DNA of 64,000 nt. Origin: JAWLBM01 sp041687675. Lineage in GTDB: Bacteria > Pseudomonadota > Alphaproteobacteria > Rhizobiales > Pleomorphomonadaceae. The stretch spans positions 34,170 to 98,169 of the forward strand of contig JAWLBM010000013.1 of NCBI GenBank assembly GCA_041687675.1, given 5' to 3'. Made by a program: the position numbers and the translations under genes. The notes beneath the pieces were generated by a model, which was given only the letters and a program-made list of their open reading frames with translations, was not told where the DNA came from and ran no database searches. Below are positions 11,922-22,943 of this stretch, piece by piece (the first letter of the stretch is position 1; each line of letters begins with the position of its first letter).

Positions 11922-12884
11922 TCAGGCGGTGGCGGCGCGGGCCTCGCGGGCGGCACTCAGCCGCGCGAAGTCCTCGCCCGCATGGTGCGACGAACGCGTC
12001 AGCGGGCTCGACGACACCATCAGGAACCCCTTCACGTAGGCCACGGTTTCGAAGGACTTGAACTCGTCCGGGGTCAGGAAGCGGACGATCGGGTGGTGCT
12101 TGCGGGTCGGCTGCAGGTACTGGCCGATGGTGATGAAGTCGACGTCCGCCGAGCGCAGGTCGTCCATCAGCTGCAGCACCTCGTTCCGCTCCTCGCCGAG
12201 CCCGACCATGATGCCGGACTTGGTGAACATGGTGGGGTCCAGCTCCTTCACCCGCTGCAGCAGGCGGATGGAGTGGAAGTAGCGCGCCCCCGGGCGAACG
12301 GTCAGGTATTTCGACGGGACGGTCTCGAGGTTGTGGTTGAAGACGTCGGGCCTCGCCTCCACGACGACCTCGAGCGCGCCCTCCTTGCGCAGGAAGTCCG
12401 GCGTCAGCACCTCGATGGTGGTCGAGGGAGAGCGGGCGCGGATCGCGCCGATCACCTCGGCGAAGTGGCGGGCGCCGCCGTCGTCCAGGTCGTCGCGGTC
12501 GACCGAGGTGATCACCACGTGGCTGAGGCCGAGCTTCTCGACCGCGATCGCCACGTTCTCCGGCTCGCGCGGGTCGAGCGGGCCGGGAAGCCCGGTCCGG
12601 ACGTTGCAGAAGGCGCAGGCGCGGGTGCAGGTGTCGCCCATGATCATCATGGTCGCGTGCTTCTTCGACCAGCACTCGCCGATGTTCGGGCAGCCGGCCT
12701 CCTCGCAGACGGTGACGAGGCCGTTCTCCTTCACGATCGCATGGGTCTCGCGATAGACCGGCGAGCCGGGGGCCTTGACGCGGATCCACTCCGGCTTGCG
12801 CAGGACCGGATGGTCGGGCCGGTGGGCCTTCTCCGGATGGCGCGCCTTGGGCGGGTTCTTCACCGTGTCGACCAGCGTGACCAT
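11922..12884 (-). CDS. lipA: Lipoyl synthase
   Basis: A radical SAM enzyme that inserts two sulfurs into protein-bound octanoyl groups to make lipoate for pyruvate and 2-oxoglutarate dehydrogenases and the glycine cleavage system. The 320 residues include the auxiliary cluster cysteines C60, C65 and C71 in VCEEAGCPNIGEC, the radical SAM triad C86-x3-C90-x2-C93 in GDTCTRACAFCNV, and the C-terminal SSSPLTRSS that completes the auxiliary cluster. Full length and conserved. It leads the pair with the COQ10-like gene. Confidence 0.97.
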   Translation of the reverse strand: MVTLVDTVKNPPKARHPEKAHRPDHPVLRKPEWIRVKAPGSPVYRETHAIVKENGLVTVCEEAGCPNIGECWSKKHATMMIMGDTCTRACAFCNVRTGLPGPLDPREPENVAIAVEKLGLSHVVITSVDRDDLDDGGARHFAEVIGAIRARSPSTTIEVLTPDFLRKEGALEVVVEARPDVFNHNLETVPSKYLTVRPGARYFHSIRLLQRVKELDPTMFTKSGIMVGLGEERNEVLQLMDDLRSADVDFITIGQYLQPTRKHHPIVRFLTPDEFKSFETVAYVKGFLMVSSSPLTRSSHHAGEDFARLSAAREARAATA

Positions 12885-13055
12885 GCCTTCGCCCCGAGCC
12901 TCCTCGCTCCCGGCCGCGACGGCCGGCGTCCTCGCCCGATCACATGAAGCATCCCGTCCGAATTCTCAAGGGGATGCGACCGGATGGCGGCCATGCGCCC
13001 GGCGCCGGGCGGACGAAATCCCGGTTCAGCCGCCGGGCGTCCGACCACGTCCCTC

Positions 13056-13304
13056 TCAGCTCTTGCGGACCGCCCGCCAGAGCGCGATGAGCAGAACCGC
13101 GCCGATGACGCCGCCGACGAGGTTGGCGACCCAGCCGACCACGGCGATCTGGAAAGCGCCGGCAAGCCAGCCGAACACCACCGCGCCGATCACCCCGAGC
13201 ACCAGGTTGCCGATCAGGCCGGTCTCGGACTTGGTGAACTTCGACGCGATCCAGCCGGCGAGCAGCCCGATGATGATGGTCCCGACGAACCCGACTCCTG
13301 CCAT
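13056..13304 (-). CDS. GlsB/YeaQ/YmgE family stress response membrane protein
   Basis: An 82-residue transglycosylase-associated-type protein with three hydrophobic, glycine-rich segments (about 5-20, 28-46, 56-76) and the family pattern GLLAGWIASKFTK, LVLGVIGAVVFGWLAG, ANLVGGVIGAVLLI. The family is often induced under general or acid stress, but its biochemical role is not established. No EcfG-type match was found in the short gap upstream; the gene may be read from the same strand as the membrane protein at 13347-13892. Confidence 0.88.
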   Translation of the reverse strand: MAGVGFVGTIIIGLLAGWIASKFTKSETGLIGNLVLGVIGAVVFGWLAGAFQIAVVGWVANLVGGVIGAVLLIALWRAVRKS

Positions 13305-13346
13305 TGCGACCTCCCCGTCAATCTCCGCCCGACTATGGAAGAAGCG

Positions 13347-13892
13347 TCAGGGGAACGCCATAGCCGGTCGCCGGGGCCGGGCTGCGGCGCGGCTCCCGCT
13401 CTCGCGCGAGCTGGGCTGGAACCCGCGCGAGCGGCGCCAGCTTGCCGACATCAGGCTGCCGGCGGCAAGGCCCAGGGCCAGTGCGCCATAGGCGCCGGCC
13501 ATGGACCGGCGGCCGAGCACGAGTTCCCAGCCGGGCGTCAGCCGGCGGGGCGTGATCGTGTAGTCGACCGTGGCCGCCACCGCGGACATCACCGCCGCGT
13601 CGCGCAGGAGCGCGGCGTGGCTTCTCGGCGGATGCCGGTCGAGCCAGGCTTCGAAGGGCACCGCCCAGAACACCGTCGAGGCGAAATGGGTGGCGGCCCC
13701 GACGAGCGTGTGCGGAACGTCCGCCTCGCGCTCCCGGGCGGCGATGTCGCCGTGCAGCCAGTGGCTGGTGGCGTTGAGCGGCTGCACCGCCCCCCTGCCC
13801 TCGCGGCGGGCGGCGAGCGCGAGCGCCGCCGCCGAGACCGCCCCGGCCACAAGGCCGGTCACGAGCGCGGAGGGCCCGATACGGGTGATCAT
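13347..13892 (-). CDS. Uncharacterised membrane protein, possibly stress-induced
   Basis: A 181-residue protein not assigned to a named family. It has an N-terminal hydrophobic helix (ALVTGLVAGAVSAAALALA), an internal SHWLHGD segment, a second hydrophobic stretch around HFASTVFWAVPFEAW, and DYTITPRRLTPGWELVLG before a final helix, which suggests three or four membrane helices. The ATG at 13892 follows GGAGGA by about 13 bases. An EcfG-type promoter (13935-13959) lies just upstream. It lies 42 bases before the GlsB/YeaQ gene on the same strand, so the two may form a small stress operon. The function is unknown. Confidence 0.6.
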   Translation of the reverse strand: MITRIGPSALVTGLVAGAVSAAALALAARREGRGAVQPLNATSHWLHGDIAAREREADVPHTLVGAATHFASTVFWAVPFEAWLDRHPPRSHAALLRDAAVMSAVAATVDYTITPRRLTPGWELVLGRRSMAGAYGALALGLAAGSLMSASWRRSRGFQPSSRESGSRAAARPRRPAMAFP

Positions 13893-13934
13893 CGACAAGC
13901 TTCGTCCTCCTGGATCCGTCCTGGTCCGGGGGAC

Positions 13935-13959
13935 AACCGCGCCGGCGCGCCGCCGTTCC
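13935..13959 (-). promoter_or_regulatory. Possible EcfG-type promoter in the 13893-14197 divergent gap
   Basis: On the minus strand GGAAC (13959-13955), 16 bases, GGTT (13938-13935), one base off consensus, ending about 40 nt before the ATG at 13892. The rest of this 305-bp gap shows no gene and no clear promoter for the DUF1127 gene to the right. Confidence 0.4.
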
Positions 13960-14197
13960 GGCCCGCCGCGAACCGGGCGCTCCGCCGGCGCGGAAACAGG
14001 ACGGACACAATCGAAGCACGCCCGATGCGGGGCCGATATCGACCGGACACAGGAGGACGTCATTCCTGCGACCGCCGAGGAGCGGACGCGCGCCGCCCCG
14101 GCCGGACGGCCCGGCCCGTCCCTGCCCTGCCCCCGGCGCCGGGCGGCGCCGGGGCGTTCTGCCCGCTGCGCCGTGAAACACGACACGAAGGAGTGAC

Positions 14198-14425
14198 ATG
14201 ATGACCCTGGTTTCGACGTCCGCAGGTCCGGCCCGCCGCAGAGGCGCGTTCGGCCGCCTCTCCTCCCTCGCCGGCGCCCTTCTCCGGGGCCGCGGGCCAC
14301 GGGTGACGGCACGTGAGATCGCCCATCTGGACGACCACCTGCTGCGCGACATCGGCCTCTCGCCGGCCGACGTCGTCCGGCACCGCCGCACGCCGCCCTC
14401 GAGCTTCTCCGGCCTGGTCGGATGA
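14198..14425 (+). CDS. DUF1127 domain protein
   Basis: A 75-residue (or 74, from the second of two adjacent ATGs) basic protein ending in the DUF1127 signature, AHLDDHLLRDIGLSPADV. These small arginine-rich proteins are abundant in alphaproteobacteria; some affect phosphate or carbon metabolism and RNA turnover, but most are uncharacterised. GAAGGAG lies about 8 bases before the first ATG. It converges with the enolase-superfamily gene 22 bases downstream. Confidence 0.85.
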   Translation: MMTLVSTSAGPARRRGAFGRLSSLAGALLRGRGPRVTAREIAHLDDHLLRDIGLSPADVVRHRRTPPSSFSGLVG

Positions 14426-14447
14426 TCGTCGCCGGCGTGCCCGGGCC

Positions 14448-15560
14448 TCAGTCGAGGCGGGTGCGCGCGAGCCGCTCCTCGTCGAGGAGGATGCCCATGC
14501 CGGGCGCCTCCCCGAGGCGCAGCCAGCCGTCCGCGTCCGCCTCGAACGGCCGGGCCATCATGAAGTCGCGGCGATCGAGGCTCCACTCGGGCGGATCGAA
14601 CGGGAACTCGAGGAAGGCCGCGTCGGCGAGGCCGGCGGTGAGGTGCGCGTTGGCCACCACGCCCATGCCGTTCGTCCATGTGTGCGGCGTGAACGCGACA
14701 TTGTGCTCGGCCGCCATCATCGCCACCCGGCGCAGCCCCGTGATGCCGCCGACCAGCGCCGCGTCCGGCTGCAGCACGTCGAGGCAGCCGTCGACGAGGA
14801 GGTCGCGGAAGGCGGACAGCTCGCGGGTCATCTCGCCGCCGGCGATGCGCACGTCCACCGCCTCGCGCAGCCGGCGCATGCCCTCGCGGTCGGCCCGGTG
14901 GAGCGGTTCCTCCATCCAGTGGACCGACAGGCGCTCCAGTTCGCGGGCGACCTGCAGCGCGTCCTTGTAGGTCCAGGGCGTCGCCGTGTCCCACGGCATG
15001 CGCCAGCCCTGGTTGCAGTCCACCATCAGCGTCAGCCGGTCGCCCACCCGCGCGCGGACGGCCTCCAGCGCGCGGATGTCGTCCTGCCAGCGGCCGCGCT
15101 GGAAGCGGATCTTCATGGCCGGGAAGCCGGCGGCGAGGAAGCGCTCGGCGGTCTCGGCCATGGCGCCCGGGTCGCGCAGGCTGCCCGAGGAGGCATAGGC
15201 GCGCACCCGGTCCAAGAGCCCGCCGAGAAGCCGCCAGACCGGCTGGCCGGTGATGCGGCCGGCGAGATCCCACAAGGCGAGGTCGAGCGGCCAGCAGCGG
15301 CCGTAGTGGAAGTCGATGTGCGACAGCACCCGCCAGTGCCGCTCCAGCCGCAGCGGATCCTCGCCGAGGAAGAGGTGCTCGTGGCCGGCGAAGCCGACCA
15401 TCAGGTCGCCGGAGCCGACGCCGACATGCCCATCGTCCGTCGTCACCCGGACGATGGTGGCGTCGAAGTGCGTGCGGGGCCGGCTGTCCCAGGACGCGAC
15501 GAAGGGCGGGTCCAGCGGCAGCCGGTGCCGGGTGATGTCGATCCGCTCGATCTTCGCCAT
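14448..15560 (-). CDS. Mandelate racemase / muconate lactonizing enzyme family protein
   Basis: A 370-residue enolase-superfamily member that abstracts a proton alpha to a carboxylate, as in acid-sugar dehydratases or racemases. The N-terminal capping domain is followed by the barrel with K150 in AMKIRF (a K-x-R pair), metal ligands D181 (MVDCNQGW), E217 or E218 (WMEEPL) and E243 (GGEM), then D266 (LQPDA) and H293 (TPHTW), the His-Asp base pair of the mandelate racemase subgroup. The ATG at 15560 has GGAGG upstream. No neighbouring sugar-acid genes reveal the substrate. Confidence 0.88.
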   Translation of the reverse strand: MAKIERIDITRHRLPLDPPFVASWDSRPRTHFDATIVRVTTDDGHVGVGSGDLMVGFAGHEHLFLGEDPLRLERHWRVLSHIDFHYGRCWPLDLALWDLAGRITGQPVWRLLGGLLDRVRAYASSGSLRDPGAMAETAERFLAAGFPAMKIRFQRGRWQDDIRALEAVRARVGDRLTLMVDCNQGWRMPWDTATPWTYKDALQVARELERLSVHWMEEPLHRADREGMRRLREAVDVRIAGGEMTRELSAFRDLLVDGCLDVLQPDAALVGGITGLRRVAMMAAEHNVAFTPHTWTNGMGVVANAHLTAGLADAAFLEFPFDPPEWSLDRRDFMMARPFEADADGWLRLGEAPGMGILLDEERLARTRLD

Positions 15561-15637
15561 GCCCCTCGCCTCCCCGGACCGCCGCGCGCCGGCCACCGCC
15601 GGACCTTCCGCGAACGCGGCGCGAGGATCCTAGCCGG

Positions 15638-15663
15638 CCGGGGCTCCGGGACCGAAGCCCCGG
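15638..15663. terminator. GC-rich hairpin downstream of uvrA
   Basis: An 8-bp perfect stem (CCGGGGCT / AGCCCCGG) with a 10-base loop lies about 50 bases past the uvrA stop and before the enolase-superfamily gene. Neither side has a T run, so it is at best a weak intrinsic terminator or a 3'-end stabiliser. Confidence 0.3.
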
Positions 15664-15713
15664 ATGCGACGCGACACCTCGACGGCCGCGACCCGGGCCG
15701 GCGCCCCGGCCCG

Positions 15714-18629
<2,916 letters not shown>

Positions 18630-19092
18630 CGTGCACCATGGATGTCTGCGGAGCGAGCGGCCGCGGCCGTGCCCCCTCGTCCCGAATGTCCGCCCGCGCG
18701 GGCCGCCGTCGCGGCGCCCGCGATGCCTTCCCGCCCGCCGCCGCTCCGGCGGGACCGCCGGCCGCCCGCCGACGTCCGGGCAACCCGCTGCTGCTCGTGC
18801 CTGCGGCCGAGGCCGCCCCGGCGCCCGCTCCCGCCGAGCGCCGGCGCGCATAAATGGTGCCGCTCGGAGGGCCGAGCGACGAATATGGTGTCGGCGGCGC
18901 CGCTTGCCAGTGGCGGCAGCCACCCCGCGCGACCGGCGCAGGTCGCCGCCGGACGGCCCGAGGTCCGCGAGGATATCCGGCGGCTGCTGACGCCCGCTGT
19001 CAGCAGTCTCGGAGGCAGCCGTCGCCCCGGCGGATCCGCCGCAGGGGTCGATCCGACGCCCCCGGATTTCGCGAGACCCTAGCGGGGCGCCC

Positions 19093-19132
19093 TTGCGTCC
19101 CGCCACGGCCTCGTCTAGAACATAAAGCGAAC
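19093..19132 (+). promoter_or_regulatory. ssb promoter with overlapping LexA (SOS) box
   Basis: GAAC-N7-GAAC at 19118-19132 is a perfect match to the alphaproteobacterial LexA box (GTTC-N7-GTTC on the other strand). It overlaps the -10 of TTGCGT (19093-19098)-N17-TAGAAC (19116-19121) pointing to ssb, so LexA binding would block the polymerase. uvrA diverges on the other side, and control of both genes from this site is the usual arrangement. The box is well supported; the promoter hexamers less so. Confidence 0.75.
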
Positions 19133-19149
19133 AGCTGGGGTTTGCCACC

Positions 19150-19175
19150 GTTTTCCCACATGGCTGTGGAAAAAC
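19150..19175. promoter_or_regulatory. Imperfect palindrome in the ssb leader
   Basis: Two 11-base arms, GTTTTCCCACA and TGTGGAAAAAC, around TGGC, with one mismatch. It starts 17 bases after the SOS box and would lie in the ssb 5' leader. It may be a hairpin or a protein site; the right arm on the minus strand reads TTTTTCCACA, close to a DnaA box. Confidence 0.4.
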
Positions 19176-19349
19176 CGGGGGCGGTCCGGGGCGGGGTTTG
19201 CCGGGGCGGGCCCGGGGCGTAGGGTGCCCCGGATCGGGGCGGACGGGCGCGCCGCCGGCAATGCGCCGGCCGGGCGGATCCCGGGGCCCGAGAGACATGC
19301 ATCCGCCGCCGGCTCCGGAGCGGCGGCAGGACAGCGGAGACCGAAAGCC

Positions 19350-19871
19350 ATGGCGGGCAGCGTGAACAAGGTCATACTGGTCGGCAACCTCGGCCGGGAC
19401 CCGGAAGTGCGGCGGCTGCCGTCGGGCAGTCCGGTGGTCAACCTGCGCATCGCCACCTCCGAGACCTGGCGCGACCGGGCCAGCGGCGAGCGCAAGGAGC
19501 GCACCGAGTGGCACTCGGTGGTGATCTTCAACGAGAACATCGCCAAGGTCGCGGAGCAGTACCTGCGCAAGGGGTCCAAGGTCTACATCGAGGGCCAGCT
19601 GCAGACCCGCAAGTGGCAGGACCAGTCCGGCCAGGACCGCTACAGCACCGAAGTGGTGGTGCAGCCCTACAAGGGCGAGATGACGCTGCTCGACGGCCGC
19701 GGCGGCGGCGGCGCCCTGGTGGGGGGCGACTACGCCGCGGGCGGCGACGACTTCGGCTCCTCCGGCCCGATGTCCCGCGGCTCCGGCCCTCGTGGCGGCG
19801 GCGGCGGCGGCGGCGGTGGGCGGCCCTCGCAGCCGCCGGCGCAGGACATGGACGACGAGATCCCGTTCTAG
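19350..19871 (+). CDS. ssb: Single-stranded DNA-binding protein
   Basis: SSB coats single-stranded DNA in replication, recombination and repair and recruits partners through its C-terminal tip. The 173 residues comprise an OB fold (1 to about 110; AGSVNKVILVGNLGRDPE, then WRD-SGERKERTEWHSVV), a flexible Gly-rich linker with a run of nine glycines, and the acidic tip DMDDEIPF. The ATG at 19350 is the only start that yields the conserved N-terminus. It shares an SOS box with divergent uvrA. Confidence 0.96.
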   Translation: MAGSVNKVILVGNLGRDPEVRRLPSGSPVVNLRIATSETWRDRASGERKERTEWHSVVIFNENIAKVAEQYLRKGSKVYIEGQLQTRKWQDQSGQDRYSTEVVVQPYKGEMTLLDGRGGGGALVGGDYAAGGDDFGSSGPMSRGSGPRGGGGGGGGGRPSQPPAQDMDDEIPF

Positions 19872-19989
19872 TCTCGAACGTCCTGGATCGTCCGGCATCG
19901 ACCGGGGCCGGAACAGCCCGCCGCCGGGATGCATCCATGCAGGCGAAGCGGGCTGCAGGTCATGAACGGCGCCGAGGGAAATGTCGGCG

Positions 19990-20296
19990 CAGGACTCGCG
20001 GATGTCTGCAACAGCCTCCGGCCATGCGGAGTCGCAGGTCTCGCGGATGGATGGACGAGCGTCCGGGGAAGCGGAGGCGCAGGTCTCGCGGGTGGCTGGA
20101 AGAGTGTCCGGCTTCGCGGCGGCGCCCGTCTCGCCGAATTCTGGAACGGCGTCGGGCGACGCGACGCCCGTCTTGCGGGCGGCTGGACCAGTCGTTGGGG
20201 AAGCCGCTGCGCCGGTGGCGCGGAGAGCAGCGCCCGGGGAAGACGGCGGGGCCGGTCTCGCGTCCGCCTCTGCCGATGGCCGCGGCAGCCGGGGCG
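19990..20296. repeat. Degenerate 45-bp tandem repeat, about seven copies
   Basis: In the 442-bp gap between ssb and urtE, units begin at 19990, 20035, 20080, 20125, 20167, 20212 and about 20252. Spacings are 45, 45, 45, 42, 45 and 40, and each unit starts with a variant of CAGGTCTCGCGG. The first six units keep frame (45 or 42 nt); a reading from the ATG at 19981 gives a repeated x-V-S-R-x-x-G-x-x-S-G-x-A-x-A peptide, and the other two plus-strand frames are open as well. The reading then runs antisense into urtE without a sensible end. No strong ribosome binding site is present, so I list it as a repeat, not a gene. Confidence 0.75.
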
Positions 20297-20313
20297 GTCG
20301 GTGCCGCCCGGCC

Positions 20314-21009
20314 TCAGATCGCCATCCTGGCCCGGACGGCGACCTCGTCCATGCTGTCGCGCGTCCCCTCGATCACCACCTCGCCGCGTTCCATCACGAC
20401 GAAGCGGTCGGCGAGTTGCTTGGCGAAGTCGAAGTACTGCTCCACCAGCAGGATCGCCATCTCCCCCCGGTCGCGCAGGAAGGCGATCGCGCGGCCGATG
20501 TCCTTGATGATCGACGGCTGGATTCCCTCGGTCGGCTCGTCGAGGACGAGCAGGCGGGGCCGGGTGACGAGGGCGCGGCCGATGGCGAGTTGCTGCTGCT
20601 GTCCGCCGGAGAGGTCGCCGCCGCGCCGCTTCAGCATCTCGGCGAGCACGGGAAACAGCTCGAACACGGTGTCGGGGATGGTCCGCTCGCGACGGCCGAG
20701 CGGGGCGAAGCCGGTCCTGAGGTTCTCCTCGACCGTCAGCAGCGGAAAGATCTCCCGTCCCTGCGGCACGATGGCGACGCCGAGTTCCGCCCGGCGGTGC
20801 GGCGGAAGGCGCGCGAGGTCCCGGCCCTCAAGGACGATGCGCCCGCCGGAGATCGGATGCAGGCCAACGATCGCCCGCATCAGGGTCGTCTTGCCGACCC
20901 CGTTGCGCCCCATCACCGCCGTGACGTGGCCCGGCTCGGCCGAGAGCGAGACGCCGCGCAGCGCCTGGGCGGCGCCGTAGTGGAGATCGACCTGTTCGAC
21001 TTCAAGCAT
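20314..21009 (-). CDS. urtE: Urea ABC transporter ATP-binding protein UrtE
   Basis: One of two ATPases of the high-affinity urea importer. The 231 residues contain Walker A GRNGVGKTT (about 34-42), signature LSGGQQQQLAIGRAL and Walker B LLVLDEPTEGIQPS, followed by the UrtE-typical SIIKDIGRAIAFL and VEQYFDFAKQLADRF. It belongs to the LivF-like group, but the whole operon order urtA-B-C-D-E and the specific motifs indicate urea. It starts 22 bases after the urtD stop and is the last gene of the operon. Confidence 0.94.
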   Translation of the reverse strand: MLEVEQVDLHYGAAQALRGVSLSAEPGHVTAVMGRNGVGKTTLMRAIVGLHPISGGRIVLEGRDLARLPPHRRAELGVAIVPQGREIFPLLTVEENLRTGFAPLGRRERTIPDTVFELFPVLAEMLKRRGGDLSGGQQQQLAIGRALVTRPRLLVLDEPTEGIQPSIIKDIGRAIAFLRDRGEMAILLVEQYFDFAKQLADRFVVMERGEVVIEGTRDSMDEVAVRARMAI

Positions 21010-21031
21010 CGTTGAGCGTCCCCGTCCCCGT

Positions 21032-21793
21032 TCACCGACCGAGGTAGACTTCCACCACCCGCTCGTTCGCCGAGACGGCGTCCAGCGAGCCCTCGGCCAG
21101 CACCGATCCTTCGTGCAGCACCGTGACCTTGACGCCGAGGGCGCGGACGAAGGCCATGTCGTGCTCGACCACCACCACGGAGTGGGTGCGGGCGATCTCC
21201 TTGAGGAGGATCGCCGTCTGCTCCGTCTCGGCGTCGGTCATCCCGGCGGCCGGCTCGTCGACGAGCAGGAGGCGCGGGTCCTGCGCCAGCAGCATGCCGA
21301 TCTCCAGCCACTGCTTCTGGCCGTGGCTGAGGCGCGAGGCCGGCATCGCCCGCCGCTCGGCGAGCCCCACCACGGTGGCGAGGATCCCGTCGATCCGCTC
21401 CGCCTCGGCGGCCGAGCGGCGGTGCAGCAGCGTGGCGAGCGGCCCGCGGTCCTGCTTCAGGGCGAGGGCGATGTTGTCCTCGACCGTGTGGCTCTCGAAG
21501 ACGGTCGGCTTCTGGAACTTGCGGCCGATCCCGAGTTCGGCGATCTCAGCCTCGTCGAGGGCGGTGAGGTCGACGTGGCCGTCGAACAGCACGTCGCCCT
21601 GGTCCGGACGGGTCTTGCCGGTGACGATGTCCATCAGCGTCGTCTTGCCGGCGCCGTTTGGGCCGATGATCGCCCGCATCTCCCCCGGCTCCAGCACCAG
21701 CGACAAGCTGTTGATCGCCTTGAAGCCGTCGAAAGCCTTGGTGACACCGTCGAGGTAGAGGAGGCTGCCCTCCGAACGTCCCGCTGCGCTCAT
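21032..21793 (-). CDS. urtD: Urea ABC transporter ATP-binding protein UrtD
   Basis: The second ATPase of the urea importer, LivG-like. The 253 residues carry Walker A GPNGAGKTT, signature LSHGQKQWLEIGM (the LSHGQKQWLEI variant is characteristic of UrtD) and Walker B LLLVDEPAAGM. The ATG at 21793 is preceded by GAGGAGG; an ATG further upstream would overlap urtC and lacks this site. It lies 10 bases after the urtC stop. Confidence 0.94.
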   Translation of the reverse strand: MSAAGRSEGSLLYLDGVTKAFDGFKAINSLSLVLEPGEMRAIIGPNGAGKTTLMDIVTGKTRPDQGDVLFDGHVDLTALDEAEIAELGIGRKFQKPTVFESHTVEDNIALALKQDRGPLATLLHRRSAAEAERIDGILATVVGLAERRAMPASRLSHGQKQWLEIGMLLAQDPRLLLVDEPAAGMTDAETEQTAILLKEIARTHSVVVVEHDMAFVRALGVKVTVLHEGSVLAEGSLDAVSANERVVEVYLGR

Positions 21794-21803
21794 CCCCGCC
21801 TCC

Positions 21804-22943
21804 TCACTCGGCCGGCCTTGCCGCGAGGGCCGCGGCACGGCGGGTCCGCGGCCGGCGCGCCGAGCGGAGTTCGCCGAGGGTGCCGACGATGCCCTTCGGC
21901 AGGAACAGCGTCACCACCACGAACAGGGCGCCGAGCACGAACAGCCAGATCTCCGGAAAGGCCCCCGTCAGCCAGGTCTTGGCGAAGTTCACCGAGACCG
22001 CCCCGACGATCGGCCCGAGCAGCGTCCCGCGCCCGCCGACCGCCACCCAGATCACCGCCTCGATGGAGTTGGCCGGCTCGAACTCGGACGGGTTGATGAT
22101 GCCGACCTGCGGCACGTAGAGCGCGCCGGCGAGCCCGGCCATCATCGCCGAAAGGGTCCAGACGAACAGCTTGTAATGCTCCACCCGGTAGCCGAGGAAC
22201 CGCGTCCGGCTCTCCGCGTCGCGCACGGCGACGAGCACCTTGCCGAGCCTCGAGCGGGTGATCGAGGAGGCCATCCAGAAGGAGAGCGCCAGCAGCGCCG
22301 CACTCGCCGCGAACAGCGCCGAGCGCGTCTCGCCGGTCTGGATCGGGAAGCCGAGGATCTCCTTGAAGTCGGTCAGGCCGTTGTTGCCGCCGAAGCCCAT
22401 GTCGTTGCGGAAGAAGGCGAGCAGCAGGGCGAAGGTCATCGCCTGGGTTATGATCGAGAGATAGACGCCGCTCACCCGGCTGCGGAAGGCGAACCAGCCG
22501 AACACGAAGGCGAGCAGGCCCGGCACCGCGACCACCATCAGCGCGGCGAACCAGAACTGGTCCATGCCGTACCAGAACCAGGGAAGCTCCTTCCAGTCGA
22601 GGAACACCATGAAGTCGGGCAGCACCGGGTCGGCATAGACGCCCCGGTTTCCGATCTGCCGCATCAGGTACATGCCCATCGCGTAGCCGCCGAGGGCGAA
22701 GAAGGCGGCGTGGCCGAGCGAGAGGATGCCGCAGGCGCCCCAGACGAGATCCACGGCCAGCGCCAGCATGGCGTAGGTGAGGTACTTGCCGAGCAGCGTC
22801 ACCACGTGGACGGGAACGTGCAGCGGGTGCTCCGGCGGGAGCCCGAGGTGGAGCGCCGGCACCAGCGCCGCCAGCGCGAACAGCAGCAGGATGACGATCC
22901 GCGCCCGCCCGTCCAGCCCGTTGAGGAGGAATGCCGTGATCAT
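21804..22943 (-). CDS. urtC: Urea ABC transporter permease UrtC
   Basis: An inner-membrane permease, 379 residues, LivM-like, with about ten hydrophobic helices and the conserved DLVWGACGILSLGHAAFFALGG-type segment (about 64-85), SGVYLSIITQAMTFA and FGGNNGLTDF. With UrtB it forms the channel of the urea importer. The ATG at 22943 overlaps the urtB stop by 4 bases (ATGA), so translation is coupled. Confidence 0.94.
   Translation of the reverse strand: MITAFLLNGLDGRARIVILLLFALAALVPALHLGLPPEHPLHVPVHVVTLLGKYLTYAMLALAVDLVWGACGILSLGHAAFFALGGYAMGMYLMRQIGNRGVYADPVLPDFMVFLDWKELPWFWYGMDQFWFAALMVVAVPGLLAFVFGWFAFRSRVSGVYLSIITQAMTFALLLAFFRNDMGFGGNNGLTDFKEILGFPIQTGETRSALFAASAALLALSFWMASSITRSRLGKVLVAVRDAESRTRFLGYRVEHYKLFVWTLSAMMAGLAGALYVPQVGIINPSEFEPANSIEAVIWVAVGGRGTLLGPIVGAVSVNFAKTWLTGAFPEIWLFVLGALFVVVTLFLPKGIVGTLGELRSARRPRTRRAAALAARPAE

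Larger units (their letters stand above)
18630..19349. other. uvrA-ssb divergent intergenic region
   Basis: These 720 bases have no convincing gene; several frames are open only because of the high GC content. The right half carries the ssb promoter, the SOS box and an imperfect palindrome (separate entries). If uvrA is read from the same control region, its leader would be roughly 480 nt, long enough for RNA structure or an unannotated small gene; I see no ORF with a good start there. Confidence 0.5.

Noticed and set aside
19990..20296. CRISPR array
   Set aside because: Units are contiguous and degenerate without spacers, and no cas genes are present.
19981..21015. Reading from ATG 19981 through the 45-bp repeats as a protein
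   Set aside because: It continues antisense across the whole of urtE, has no well-spaced ribosome binding site, and the last repeat unit shifts frame; kept as a repeat only.
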